Under the pieces are notes generated by a model. It worked only from the letters and a program-made list of their open reading frames with translations, made no database searches and was not told the DNA's origin. From a virus, in the IMG/VR virus record IMGVR_UViG_3300030329_001774, positions 1-35,741 of that record: a DNA stretch of 35,741 nt, one strand, 5' to 3'. Made by a program: the position numbers and the translations under genes. This document shows, one piece after another, positions 1 through 7,090 of this stretch (position 1 is the stretch's first letter; every line of letters begins with the position of its first letter).

Positions 1-2
1 AG

Positions 3-122
3 TTTATTAATATTCCGTATATACCGAGCAGCACACCTGCGAGGAAGAGCATATTTAAACGGAAAACACCCACCAAATATACCATACACACCACACAAAC
101 GGAGGTTAAGCATTCTCAATGA
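3..122 (+). CDS. C-terminal end of an upstream gene (partial)
   Basis: A frame is open from the left edge to a TGA at 120-122, giving about 39 residues of a basic, Thr/Lys-rich tail with no recognisable domain. Its stop overlaps the ATG of the next gene as ATGA, the junction used repeatedly in this window, which is the main reason to think it is real. Another frame is also open to 126, so the reading is uncertain. No function can be given. Confidence 0.35.
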   Translation, partial: FINIPYIPSSTPARKSIFKRKTPTKYTIHTTQTEVKHSQ

Positions 123-283
123 GTAACTTAGTAATTGAAGATATGTTATGTAACTTACATGACATTAAGAACATGGCAAGGCTTCACCAGTTTGGAGACT
201 TACCCAAGGACAACGACGGATCAGGATTTACTATTAATGACTGTCTTGATGACTGCATCCAAAAGCTACAAGAGGAATTATGA
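119..283 (+). CDS. Small early protein, 54 aa, unknown function
   Basis: The ORF starts at ATG 119, behind a strong GGAGG ribosome site at 101-105, and ends at TGA 281-283, overlapping the next start as ATGA. The product is acidic and has no signal peptide or membrane segment; it contains several Cys, Asp and Asn residues but no motif I recognise. It opens a chain of small coupled genes ahead of the RNA polymerase, the place where T7-like phages keep early host-takeover genes. That placement suggests, but does not show, an early role. Confidence 0.6.
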   Translation: MSNLVIEDMLCNLHDIKNMARLHQFGDLPKDNDGSGFTINDCLDDCIQKLQEEL

Positions 284-465
284 GCACTAAACCACTTTAC
301 ATTCTTATTAAGCTAGACGTTGATGGACATATTGTTAATCACAATAACGTCGAAACGTACGTTAAGAACCATTGCGATGCTTTGGAATATGAATGGAAGG
401 ATTACATGTTAGAAGATTATGAAAATCCTTTTGTTTACATTGCAGGTAGGGAGGATAAAAAATGA
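280..465 (+). CDS. Small early protein, 61 aa, unknown function
   Basis: It starts at ATG 280 within the stop of the preceding gene and ends at 465, overlapping the next start at 462 as ATGA, so it is probably translated by coupling on both sides. The product is mixed-charge and rich in Asp, Tyr and Val, with a beta-alpha look (a hydrophobic strand near residues 5-12). No known family is recognised and no membrane segment is visible. Confidence 0.6.
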   Translation: MSTKPLYILIKLDVDGHIVNHNNVETYVKNHCDALEYEWKDYMLEDYENPFVYIAGREDKK

Positions 466-548
466 TCATTAACTTCTTTGTAATTTTATTAATTATTTTT
501 ATTCTTTATATTGTTTATATCTTTAAGGTATGCAATCCTAATGGGTAA
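462..548 (+). CDS. 28-residue single-pass membrane peptide
   Basis: ATG 462 overlaps the previous stop (ATGA), and GGGAGG at 449-454 gives a good ribosome site. The product is almost only a transmembrane helix: residues 2-22 are Ile/Phe/Leu/Val/Tyr, followed by a short Lys-containing tail. Its stop at 546-548 overlaps the ATG of the following gene at 541, which also carries a membrane segment, so the two could act together in the inner membrane. Function unknown. It is real if coupling is taken as evidence, but at this length chance cannot be excluded. Confidence 0.5.
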   Translation: MIINFFVILLIIFILYIVYIFKVCNPNG

Positions 549-798
549 CATCTGGCAGGTATGGAAATACGCACTTGGCAGCTTTTCGGATGATAAGACT
601 TCGAAGTATGATGATGTTATAGCTATCGTTCGAACGTGTATTCTATTTGCTTACCTTATTACAAACTTTTTCATTATTAGTGGAGTAATTCGACATTGGA
701 ACAATGGCAACGATACCAAACTGGCAGCACCACAGCAAGAAGCCGCCCAAATACAAAAAGAAACCGCAGATGTTACGAGCTGCAAAGAAGAGGACTAA
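541..798 (+). CDS. Small membrane protein, 85 aa, unknown function
   Basis: I chose ATG 541, which overlaps the stop of the 28-residue peptide, over an in-frame TTG at 511 that would extend into that peptide's coding region. Residues about 27-48 form one hydrophobic helix (Val-Ile-Ala-Ile through Ile-Ser-Gly-Val), followed by a hydrophilic Gln/Glu/Lys-rich tail. The last 95 bases are shared in another frame with a basic ORF at 704-841, so the tail is the least certain part. It is probably an inner-membrane protein of the early region; no family is recognised. Confidence 0.5.
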   Translation: MGNIWQVWKYALGSFSDDKTSKYDDVIAIVRTCILFAYLITNFFIISGVIRHWNNGNDTKLAAPQQEAAQIQKETADVTSCKEED

Positions 799-841
799 AC
801 AGTTCATAACTAAATTAATCTCACAGTACCATTCACAATAA
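704..841 (+). CDS. Basic 45-residue protein overlapping the previous gene
   Basis: ATG 704 to TAA 839-841. The product is very basic (about a dozen Lys/Arg), with a Pro/Lys-rich middle (KKPPKYKKK) and an amphipathic C-terminal end, which would suit nucleic-acid binding, though that is only inference from charge. It overlaps the 541-798 gene by 95 bases and fills the gap that would otherwise precede the 859 gene. Ribosome-site support is weak. It may be real, or a shadow of the gene it overlaps. Confidence 0.4.
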   Translation: MATIPNWQHHSKKPPKYKKKPQMLRAAKKRTKQFITKLISQYHSQ

Positions 842-858
842 CAAGGAGGCAAGGACGC

Positions 859-1005
859 ATGAAGTACCACGTTGAGCTAGCATCAGGTAAGGATTTCATT
901 TTAGAAACTGACAAGGACGAATATGAGATCGCATATGATGCTTATGAAGAAGCCTGTCTCATGGACGACTATTTAAAAAACATTACACCAATTTGCGATG
1001 TCTAA
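859..1005 (+). CDS. Small acidic early protein, 48 aa, unknown function
   Basis: ATG 859 follows an AAGGAGG ribosome site at 843-849, one of the clearest in the early region. The product is acidic (many Asp and Glu, few Lys) with a helical stretch around residues 20-40. It overlaps the next start at 998 by 8 bases, so translation is probably coupled. No family is recognised. Small acidic proteins in this position in T7-like phages sometimes bind host enzymes, but nothing here demonstrates that. Confidence 0.6.
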   Translation: MKYHVELASGKDFILETDKDEYEIAYDAYEEACLMDDYLKNITPICDV

Positions 1006-1309
1006 GAAAAAATACTACCAGAACAACTGGAAAAAGATCCAATCAACTCCCGATAAATATTTTGAATCAATTGATTTTGATGATTTTATGGATTGGAAAA
1101 TTGGAGGTTATGAGCTACCTGTTGGAGTAGTGTGTCTCATTCGAGAACGTAATCTAAAAACAAATAAAATCAAAGAATATGCATATAAGCAGTTAATTGC
1201 TGCTAGAAAAAAGTCTAAAAAAATTGCTGTACGAGGAGACAGTGAGATGACTATATGCACTCATAATGAGGTTGCACATGTTGAACCATTCAATTACATA
1301 GGAGACTAA
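998..1309 (+). CDS. Conserved-type early protein, 103 aa, unknown function
   Basis: ATG 998 overlaps the preceding stop; the TAA at 1307-1309 overlaps the next ATG at 1309. The N-terminal third is basic and aromatic (KKKYYQNNWKK), a middle part carries Asp/Phe-rich and hydrophobic beta strands, then a Lys-rich helix around residues 60-76 and a short C-terminal strand region. There is no signal peptide or membrane segment. The size and even composition make it the most convincing gene of the pre-polymerase cluster, but I do not recognise its function. Confidence 0.7.
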   Translation: MSKKKYYQNNWKKIQSTPDKYFESIDFDDFMDWKIGGYELPVGVVCLIRERNLKTNKIKEYAYKQLIAARKKSKKIAVRGDSEMTICTHNEVAHVEPFNYIGD

Positions 1310-1476
1310 TGAAAGAGTCATTCAAGGACGTATATTCGTATGCTAGTCAAGCACTAGATATGATAGAACGTGAAAAGGATACTAATCCTAACTACAATGA
1401 ATTAAAGAAACTACTAACTGACCAAGTAAACGAAGAATTACATGATGTCGCCCATTCCACAGACTCTAGTAAATGA
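1309..1476 (+). CDS. Small helical protein, 55 aa, overlapping RNA polymerase start
   Basis: ATG 1309 overlaps the TAA of the previous gene (TAATG) and the ORF ends at TGA 1474-1476, 35 bases inside the RNA polymerase gene. Residues about 1-48 are predicted by eye to be mostly helical, alternating Glu/Lys with Leu/Ile/Tyr. The long overlap with the polymerase start suggests translational coupling that may set polymerase level. No known family. Confidence 0.55.
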   Translation: MKESFKDVYSYASQALDMIEREKDTNPNYNELKKLLTDQVNEELHDVAHSTDSSK

Positions 1477-3790
1477 GCAAGTTGAGTTAGAGAGATCCCA
1501 AGTAAGTCAAGGTCTCAAGCGTCTCAATGATAATACATTTAAACTTGAAGATAAAAGCTATGCTTCAGCTTCAGTTTATGGTATTGCATCTATTGATACA
1601 TTATTACCTTTACTTGTAGATAAGATTAAAGAGACTAATTTACGTATTCATAAAGGACATACAGGAGTAGCATTCAAGGAGATACACAAGTATCTTGCTA
1701 GATTAGAACCATTAGCAGCAGCAGCAATAGCCTGTAAACTTACATTTGATAAAGTCTTTAGTTTTAAAGAAGGTAGTAATACTGCGGTTAATGTATGTTC
1801 TTCTATAGGTCATGCTATTGAAGATGAGTGTCAAATGAGACACTATGAGACTAAGGTTCCGGGGTTATTAGCTACACTTAAGAAGAACTATTGGCATAAG
1901 TCCATAGGTACAAATCAAAAGTTAGTTGTAATTAAGACTTTAATGAATCGTTATGATGTGCCTAAATGGGATTCATGGGGTACAGCTATTCGTGTGAAGC
2001 TTGGAGGTTGGCTGCTTGACTGTATTATGGAGTCGAGTGGTTGGTTTACTAAGGAAAAGATAAGAGAAGGACATAAAACTGTTACATATGTACTACCAAC
2101 TGCTGAATTCTTGGACATCAAGGACGAAGTTATGGCAACTGCTGAACTGTTCTCACCTCTAGCGTGGCCGATGCTAGTACCACCAAAGGATTGGAGCAAT
2201 AAAGAGCAAGGAGGCTACATCCTAAATGAAGTTATGTGTGGTCATGATTTAGTTAGAAGGGGTGACAGCCACCTTATACAGGGAGAAACACCACTAGACT
2301 TTTTGAATAAAATTCAGAAGGTCGGATATAAACTAAATCCCTTTATAGTAAGTATTGCTGAGTTCTTACAAAAGAAAGAAATTAGTGTTGGAAAATTCCT
2401 TCCTGTTATCCATTATGACTTACCACCTAAACCTTTTGATATAGATAAGAACAAGGACTCTCGTAAGGATTATAGAAGAAGAGTAGCTGATGTACTGAAT
2501 AGACAAGCTCAAGAAACAAGAAAATCTTGTCGTACTCGTATGACTATGGAAGCGATAGATAAGTTCAAGGACAGAGATAGATTCTATATACCTTGGTCTT
2601 TCGATTATCGTGGAAGAGCATATCCTATACCTGCATTCCTTACACCGCAAGATACTGACTTTGGAAAAAGTTTAATTAAGTTTGCGAGTGAGTCAGAGGT
2701 TACACCAGAATCTTATAAATGGTTAGCTTTTCAAGTAGCTACTTCTTATGGTCTTGATAAGCACACATGGGAAGAAAGGCAGCAATGGGTAAGGGATAAT
2801 ATTTCTACAATAAATCGAGTTGCTGAAGATCCTATAGATAACTTAGGAGATTGGGAAGGAGCTGAGGAACCTTGGCAGTTTCTAGCAGCTTGCGAAGAGT
2901 ATTATCATTGCGTTATAAAGAAAGATAGATTAACCACTGGTCTATGTGTAGCTACAGACGCTACATGTAGTGGTCTCCAGATTCTAGCTGGTTTAGCTAG
3001 GGACAAATCGACAGCACAACTCGTCAATGTGTTGCCTTCTGATAGACCACAAGACGCTTATGCTGTAATAGCTAAGAAATCTAAACCTAATATACCTGAA
3101 GTCTTACGTCCTTTCTGGGACAGGAAATGCTGTAAACGCACAGTTATGACAATACCTTATAATGCTAAGGCGTTCAGTAACCGAGCATACATCAGGGAGG
3201 CACTTCAAGAAAAAGGTATAGAGGTAGATAAAGATGACCTCACGATAACTGTTAGAGCTGTCAGAGATGCGATGTCTCAGGAAGTTCCGGGTCCGATGTC
3301 TGTTATGAAATGGATTGAAGAAGAGGTCTCAAAAGCAATTAAGCGAGGAGCTACACATCTAAAATGGATCACTCCATCTGGGTTTGTAGTAGTTCAACGA
3401 TTAATGAAAAAGAAAACTGAGCTTATTGATCTTAAACTTTTAGGTCGTTGCCGCTTGACAGTTGCAACTGCAGATGGTAAGATAGTTGATAAGATTAGGC
3501 ATAAGGCTGCAACTGCACCTAACCTTATCCATTCACTAGATGCTAGTTTGTTACACCTAAGCGTTAAAAGATTTAATGAACCCATTGCATTGATACATGA
3601 TTCAGTACTATGCAGAGCTACAGATATGTCTTTACTGTCTACTATAGTCAGGGAAACATACATGTACTTGTTTGCTGATAATGATTATCTAACTACTTTC
3701 GCTCAACAAATTGGAGCGGAAACTGAACCACCGATCATTGGAGATCTTGAACCGAAATCCGTGATTGATTCCACTTATTTTTTCTGTTAA
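1442..3790 (+). CDS. T7-type single-subunit DNA-dependent RNA polymerase
   Basis: Transcribes phage middle and late genes from phage promoters. At 782 aa it is about 100 residues shorter than T7 gp1 (883). The palm Asp corresponding to T7 Asp537 is D506 in ATDATCSGLQ; the finger-helix Lys631/Arg632 and Tyr639 equivalents are K565, R566 and Y573 (KRTVMTIPY); a late conserved block reads APNLIHSLDAS; and the second catalytic Asp is D720 in ALIHDS, matching T7 Asp812. All catalytic residues are present, so it should be active. T7 ends in Phe-Ala-Phe-Ala, whereas this protein ends in Tyr-Phe-Phe-Cys. An alternative start is ATG 1445. The preceding gene overlaps by 35 bases and the next ATG follows the stop directly. 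Confidence 0.97.
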   Translation: MMSPIPQTLVNEQVELERSQVSQGLKRLNDNTFKLEDKSYASASVYGIASIDTLLPLLVDKIKETNLRIHKGHTGVAFKEIHKYLARLEPLAAAAIACKLTFDKVFSFKEGSNTAVNVCSSIGHAIEDECQMRHYETKVPGLLATLKKNYWHKSIGTNQKLVVIKTLMNRYDVPKWDSWGTAIRVKLGGWLLDCIMESSGWFTKEKIREGHKTVTYVLPTAEFLDIKDEVMATAELFSPLAWPMLVPPKDWSNKEQGGYILNEVMCGHDLVRRGDSHLIQGETPLDFLNKIQKVGYKLNPFIVSIAEFLQKKEISVGKFLPVIHYDLPPKPFDIDKNKDSRKDYRRRVADVLNRQAQETRKSCRTRMTMEAIDKFKDRDRFYIPWSFDYRGRAYPIPAFLTPQDTDFGKSLIKFASESEVTPESYKWLAFQVATSYGLDKHTWEERQQWVRDNISTINRVAEDPIDNLGDWEGAEEPWQFLAACEEYYHCVIKKDRLTTGLCVATDATCSGLQILAGLARDKSTAQLVNVLPSDRPQDAYAVIAKKSKPNIPEVLRPFWDRKCCKRTVMTIPYNAKAFSNRAYIREALQEKGIEVDKDDLTITVRAVRDAMSQEVPGPMSVMKWIEEEVSKAIKRGATHLKWITPSGFVVVQRLMKKKTELIDLKLLGRCRLTVATADGKIVDKIRHKAATAPNLIHSLDASLLHLSVKRFNEPIALIHDSVLCRATDMSLLSTIVRETYMYLFADNDYLTTFAQQIGAETEPPIIGDLEPKSVIDSTYFFC

Positions 3791-4000
3791 ATGTACACAT
3801 TATTTGATAGTTTCTTCGCACCTCCTACTATTGTAGTTGTGTCTGAAGAGAGGTTAAAAGCTGCTGAATTAAAAGCAAAAGAGAAACAACTTTTAGAAGT
3901 TAAGGTACGCATAGAGCAATTACAAGAGTTCTATGATAAACTTGATAAAGAAGTTAAAACTCTTCAACCTGCTAATGAGGAGGCAATAGCTAATGGCTAG
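3791..4000 (+). CDS. Coiled-coil small protein, 69 aa
   Basis: The ATG directly follows the RNA polymerase stop with no spacer, indicating coupled translation, and the 3' end overlaps the SSB start by 8 bases. After a hydrophobic N-terminal stretch (residues 3-17, Leu/Phe/Pro/Val), residues about 18-60 are a Lys/Glu/Leu-rich heptad-like helix, so a coiled coil is likely. The gene carries the ribosome site of the next gene (GAGGAGG at 3977-3983) in its last codons. No family is recognised; it might help oligomerise or tether a neighbour. Confidence 0.65.
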   Translation: MYTLFDSFFAPPTIVVVSEERLKAAELKAKEKQLLEVKVRIEQLQEFYDKLDKEVKTLQPANEEAIANG

Positions 4001-4571
4001 AACTATCCATAAAACTGATAAACCTGTTACACTCGAGGGATTCCAAGCCGTACTATCACCTAGTAAATATGGATATTCTCTCTCGGCTATAGTCGATAGT
4101 AATACTATTGATAAGCTAGAAAATGAGAGGTCTGAAGTCCTTAAATGGGCAGAGTCCAAGCTCAAGAACCCTAAAAGATCTACTCTTAAACCAGAACCTT
4201 GGGAAGAAGTAGCTGAAGGGAAATATAAAATAAAATTCTCATGGAATGAGGATACTCGTCCTCCAGTAGTCGACACGGAGGGAACTCAAGTCACCGATAC
4301 TAAAACACCTTTATATGCAGGATCTACTGTTAAATTGGGTTTCTATCAAAAGCCATATATTCTTAGGGATGGGGTTACCTATGGTAGCTCTCTTAAGTTG
4401 GTTGGTGTACAGGTTGTCTCTGTAAAAGGAGAAGCTGGCGTAGATACCGGAGATTTAGATGCCAATGAGGTTGCCGAATTATTTGGTAAGTCTTCTGGTT
4501 TTAAGGCATCTGATCCTAATGTTACACCTGATACTACACCAAGCTCTGTAGAAGATGACGACGACTTCTAA
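3993..4571 (+). CDS. Single-stranded DNA-binding protein (T7 gp2.5-like)
   Basis: Coats single-stranded DNA at the fork and contacts the primase-helicase and polymerase. Identified by its place between RNA polymerase and endonuclease as in T7, a beta-rich OB-fold-like body of about 150 residues, and an acidic tail ending Glu-Asp-Asp-Asp-Asp-Phe; T7 gp2.5 likewise ends in an acidic tail with a C-terminal Phe needed for protein contacts. At 192 aa it is about 40 residues shorter than T7 gp2.5 (232). A strong GAGGAGG site at 3977-3983 fixes the start at 3993. The last 17 bases overlap the endonuclease start. Body similarity to T7 is weak by eye, so the call rests mostly on position and tail. Confidence 0.85.
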   Translation: MARTIHKTDKPVTLEGFQAVLSPSKYGYSLSAIVDSNTIDKLENERSEVLKWAESKLKNPKRSTLKPEPWEEVAEGKYKIKFSWNEDTRPPVVDTEGTQVTDTKTPLYAGSTVKLGFYQKPYILRDGVTYGSSLKLVGVQVVSVKGEAGVDTGDLDANEVAELFGKSSGFKASDPNVTPDTTPSSVEDDDDF

Positions 4572-4920
4572 ATATAGGTCTAAGTTGGAGGAGAGACTTG
4601 CTACTCTCCTTACAACACTTGGAATATCATATGAATATGAATCTGAAAAGGTTCCTTATGTAATTCAACATAATTATACACCGGATTTTGTATTACCTAA
4701 TCATGTATATCTTGAAGCGAAAGGATATTGGGACCCGTCGGATAGACGTAAAATACTTGCAGTTAAAAAAGATAACCCAGATTTAGACTTACGTATGGTG
4801 TTTCAGTCACCTTATAATAAAATTAGTAAGAAAAGTAAGACAACTTATGCAATGTGGTGTGAAAAGCATAACATTCCATGGAGTTCTTACCATGATATTC
4901 CAATCGAATGGTTAATATGA
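4555..4920 (+). CDS. Endonuclease I, Holliday-junction resolvase (T7 gp3-like)
   Basis: Cuts branched DNA to resolve replication and recombination intermediates and helps degrade host DNA. The 121-residue product aligns by eye with T7 gp3 (149): the E20-D55-E65-K67 active site of T7 corresponds to E12, D44 (in YTPDF), E54 and K56 (LEAKG). The block YEYESEKVPYVI and the C-terminal CEKHNIPW also match. It lacks roughly the last 15 basic residues of T7 gp3. The ATG lies inside the SSB acidic tail and the stop overlaps the helicase start as ATGA. T7 has its amidase gene (gp3.5) immediately after; here there is none. Confidence 0.93.
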   Translation: MTTTSKYRSKLEERLATLLTTLGISYEYESEKVPYVIQHNYTPDFVLPNHVYLEAKGYWDPSDRRKILAVKKDNPDLDLRMVFQSPYNKISKKSKTTYAMWCEKHNIPWSSYHDIPIEWLI

Positions 4921-6497
4921 CTGAGAATGAGTTCGTTAGGCACATGTCTTGCGACAACTGTGGATCATCGGATGCAAATTCCTTGTATACCGATGGTCAC
5001 ACTTACTGCTTCGTCTGTCATAATGTCACGGACGGAGATACACCAATTCACAATAACAAAATGCGAGGAGCTGTATACCTTACAGGATCAGCCGAACGGC
5101 TGCAAAAACGTGGTATTTCTGAAAAAACTAACAAATTTTATCAAATTCATGTAGATGGTAATGAATTAAAGTTTCCATACTATGATGAATCAGGAATATT
5201 AAAAGGTATCAAAACAAAAACTAAGAAAAAAGATTTTCGTTATGAAGGAATTTCCACTAATACCCTATTCGGTCAGCATCGTTTTCCTATTACTGGTAAA
5301 CGTATTGTTGTTACTGAAGGCGAACTAGACGCCGCCTCATGTTATGAAGCCATGCCTTCGTGGCCGATGGTATCACTACCTCATGGAGCTGCGGCAGCTA
5401 AGAAGGACATCCAAAAACAAATACCTTTATTTCAAGGATATGAGGAAATTGTCTTATTTTTCGATAATGATGAGGCAGGTATCAAAGCCTCTGAAGAAGC
5501 TGCATCAGTTCTTCCACCGGGAAAAACTAAGATAGCCAGACTTGAAGGATATAAAGATCCCTCAGAAGCCTTGCAAGCCAAGGACTCTGATGCTATTAGA
5601 AAAGCAATTTGGGATGCCAAGCCATATCGACCAGACGGAATTGTTGAAGGTAAATCGTTATTAGAATTAGTTACAACACCAACCCCACCTGCAGATCATG
5701 AATATCCATTTGAAGGACTTAATGAAAAGTTACATGGAATTCGATATCAAGAATTGGTAACGATCACCAGTGGGTCAGGTATAGGTAAATCTAGTTTTTG
5801 TCGTCAAATTGCGGCAAATTTATTAAATAAAGGAGAGAAAGTAGGCTACTTAGCTTTAGAGGAATCTAACAGACGAAGTGCTTTAGGTCTAATGTCATGT
5901 GCATTGGGTAAATCTTTACACATTGGAGAGCATGAACAAACAGAATTGGCAGACGCTTTTCGTTCTACTATGGAACATTGGAATTTATTCTTGTTTGATG
6001 GTTTTGGTTCGTACGATCCTGACACAATTTACTCTAGGATCGAATACCTTGCCTGTGGATTGGAGTGTCGTATTGTATTCTTAGATCACCTTAGTATCTT
6101 ACTGTCTGGTTTAGATGGTGATGAACGTCGTATGATTGATACTACAATGACTAAATTAAGGTCATTAGTTGAACGTACGGGTATCACATTATTTCTAGTC
6201 TCACACTTAAGGAGAAGTAACAATGATAGGACTTCGCACGAAGAGGGAGGAAAAGTATCCCTCAGCCAGCTCAGAGGGTCTCATAGCATTGCTCAAATCA
6301 GCGATTCAGTCATCGCTTTGGAGAGAGACCAACAGAGCGAAAATGACCGAGATATTACCACTCTTAGAATTATTAAAAATAGATATTCAGGAGAAACTGG
6401 ATTCGCAGGTAAAATAAAATACAACTTATCAAATTCACGCTTTACGGAACATGAAACTACGACAACACCAATTTTCGATCCAGGCACCGACTTCTGA
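4917..6497 (+). CDS. Primase-helicase (T7 gp4-like)
   Basis: Bifunctional replication-fork enzyme: primes the lagging strand and unwinds DNA as a ring. I chose ATG 4917, which overlaps the previous stop as ATGA; ATG 4908 would add three residues. Counting from 4917 (526 aa, T7 566): zinc-binding cysteines C12, C15, C31, C34; TOPRIM fold with E135 (VTEGELD) and D183/D185 (FFDNDEAG); Walker A at 286-293 (GSGIGKSS, K291); Walker B D390 after hydrophobic IVFL; a VSHLRR sensor near 428-433; and a DNA-binding loop block with QLRGSHSIAQ. All modules are complete, so both activities are expected. It ends in acidic/aromatic GTDF, similar to the acidic helicase tail of T7 that contacts polymerase. Confidence 0.96.
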   Translation: MTENEFVRHMSCDNCGSSDANSLYTDGHTYCFVCHNVTDGDTPIHNNKMRGAVYLTGSAERLQKRGISEKTNKFYQIHVDGNELKFPYYDESGILKGIKTKTKKKDFRYEGISTNTLFGQHRFPITGKRIVVTEGELDAASCYEAMPSWPMVSLPHGAAAAKKDIQKQIPLFQGYEEIVLFFDNDEAGIKASEEAASVLPPGKTKIARLEGYKDPSEALQAKDSDAIRKAIWDAKPYRPDGIVEGKSLLELVTTPTPPADHEYPFEGLNEKLHGIRYQELVTITSGSGIGKSSFCRQIAANLLNKGEKVGYLALEESNRRSALGLMSCALGKSLHIGEHEQTELADAFRSTMEHWNLFLFDGFGSYDPDTIYSRIEYLACGLECRIVFLDHLSILLSGLDGDERRMIDTTMTKLRSLVERTGITLFLVSHLRRSNNDRTSHEEGGKVSLSQLRGSHSIAQISDSVIALERDQQSENDRDITTLRIIKNRYSGETGFAGKIKYNLSNSRFTEHETTTTPIFDPGTDF

Positions 6498-6526
6498 GTT
6501 AAAAAAACCTAACCCACCTACCAAAG

Positions 6527-7090
6527 ATGCAATCCGCCGTGCACAGTTTAAAGACAAAACCTTCAGTTGGGACAACAATAATAATAGACCTAGAAACTAA
6601 TGGTCTTCTTAAAGATACATCTGAAATACATTGTATTGTTATTCATGATTTAACTGAAGGTACTACTGAAAGCTTTAATGATTTAGGTTCAACTCAGCCT
6701 ATTATTAGAGCAGTTCAATATATTGAGTTAGCCGATAGAGTTATTGGACATAATATTATTGGGTTTGATTTACCCATAATAAAAAAAATATATCCATGGT
6801 TTAATCCTCAAGGAGAAATTATAGATACTCTTATCTTATCTCGTTTGTATCATCCAAACTTAATGGAGATAGATAAAAAAAGGAATTGGAAATATATGCC
6901 ATTACAATTATATGGTAGACATTCACTCGAATCCTATGGATACCGATTAGGAGAATACAAAGGAAACTTTGGAAAAGAAACTGATTGGGCTACATGGTCA
7001 CAGGAGATGGAAGACTACTGCGTACAGGACGTTGCTGTTACTAAACAATTATGCAATCATTTTTACCCTTACCTGAGTGGGTCCAATTAG
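6527..7090 (+). CDS. DNA polymerase, 3'-5' exonuclease part (split gene, first half)
   Basis: Proofreading domain of a T7 gp5-type family A DNA polymerase, 187 aa. The three exonuclease motifs are intact: Exo I D21/E23 (DLETNG), Exo II around D81 (GHNIIGFD), Exo III Y164/D168 (YCVQD). The block SLESYGYRLGEYKG matches T7 SHALEAWGYRLGEMKG. The ORF stops at TAG 7088-7090, exactly at the linker where T7 gp5 continues into its polymerase half. The rest of the protein lies in the -1 frame from 7051, overlapping by 40 bases. Either two subunits are made, or ribosomes shift frame, or the reading is a sequencing indel. Start support is weak (no clear ribosome site). Confidence 0.9.
   Translation: MQSAVHSLKTKPSVGTTIIIDLETNGLLKDTSEIHCIVIHDLTEGTTESFNDLGSTQPIIRAVQYIELADRVIGHNIIGFDLPIIKKIYPWFNPQGEIIDTLILSRLYHPNLMEIDKKRNWKYMPLQLYGRHSLESYGYRLGEYKGNFGKETDWATWSQEMEDYCVQDVAVTKQLCNHFYPYLSGSN

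Noticed and set aside
511-540. TTG start that would lengthen the 541 membrane protein by 10 residues
   Set aside because: It lies inside the 28-residue peptide gene, and the ATG at 541 overlapping that gene's stop fits the junction style of the region.
3920-4276. 118-codon open frame on the minus strand over the SSB gene
   Set aside because: It lies fully inside two well-supported plus-strand genes, and all recognisable genes in the window are on the plus strand.
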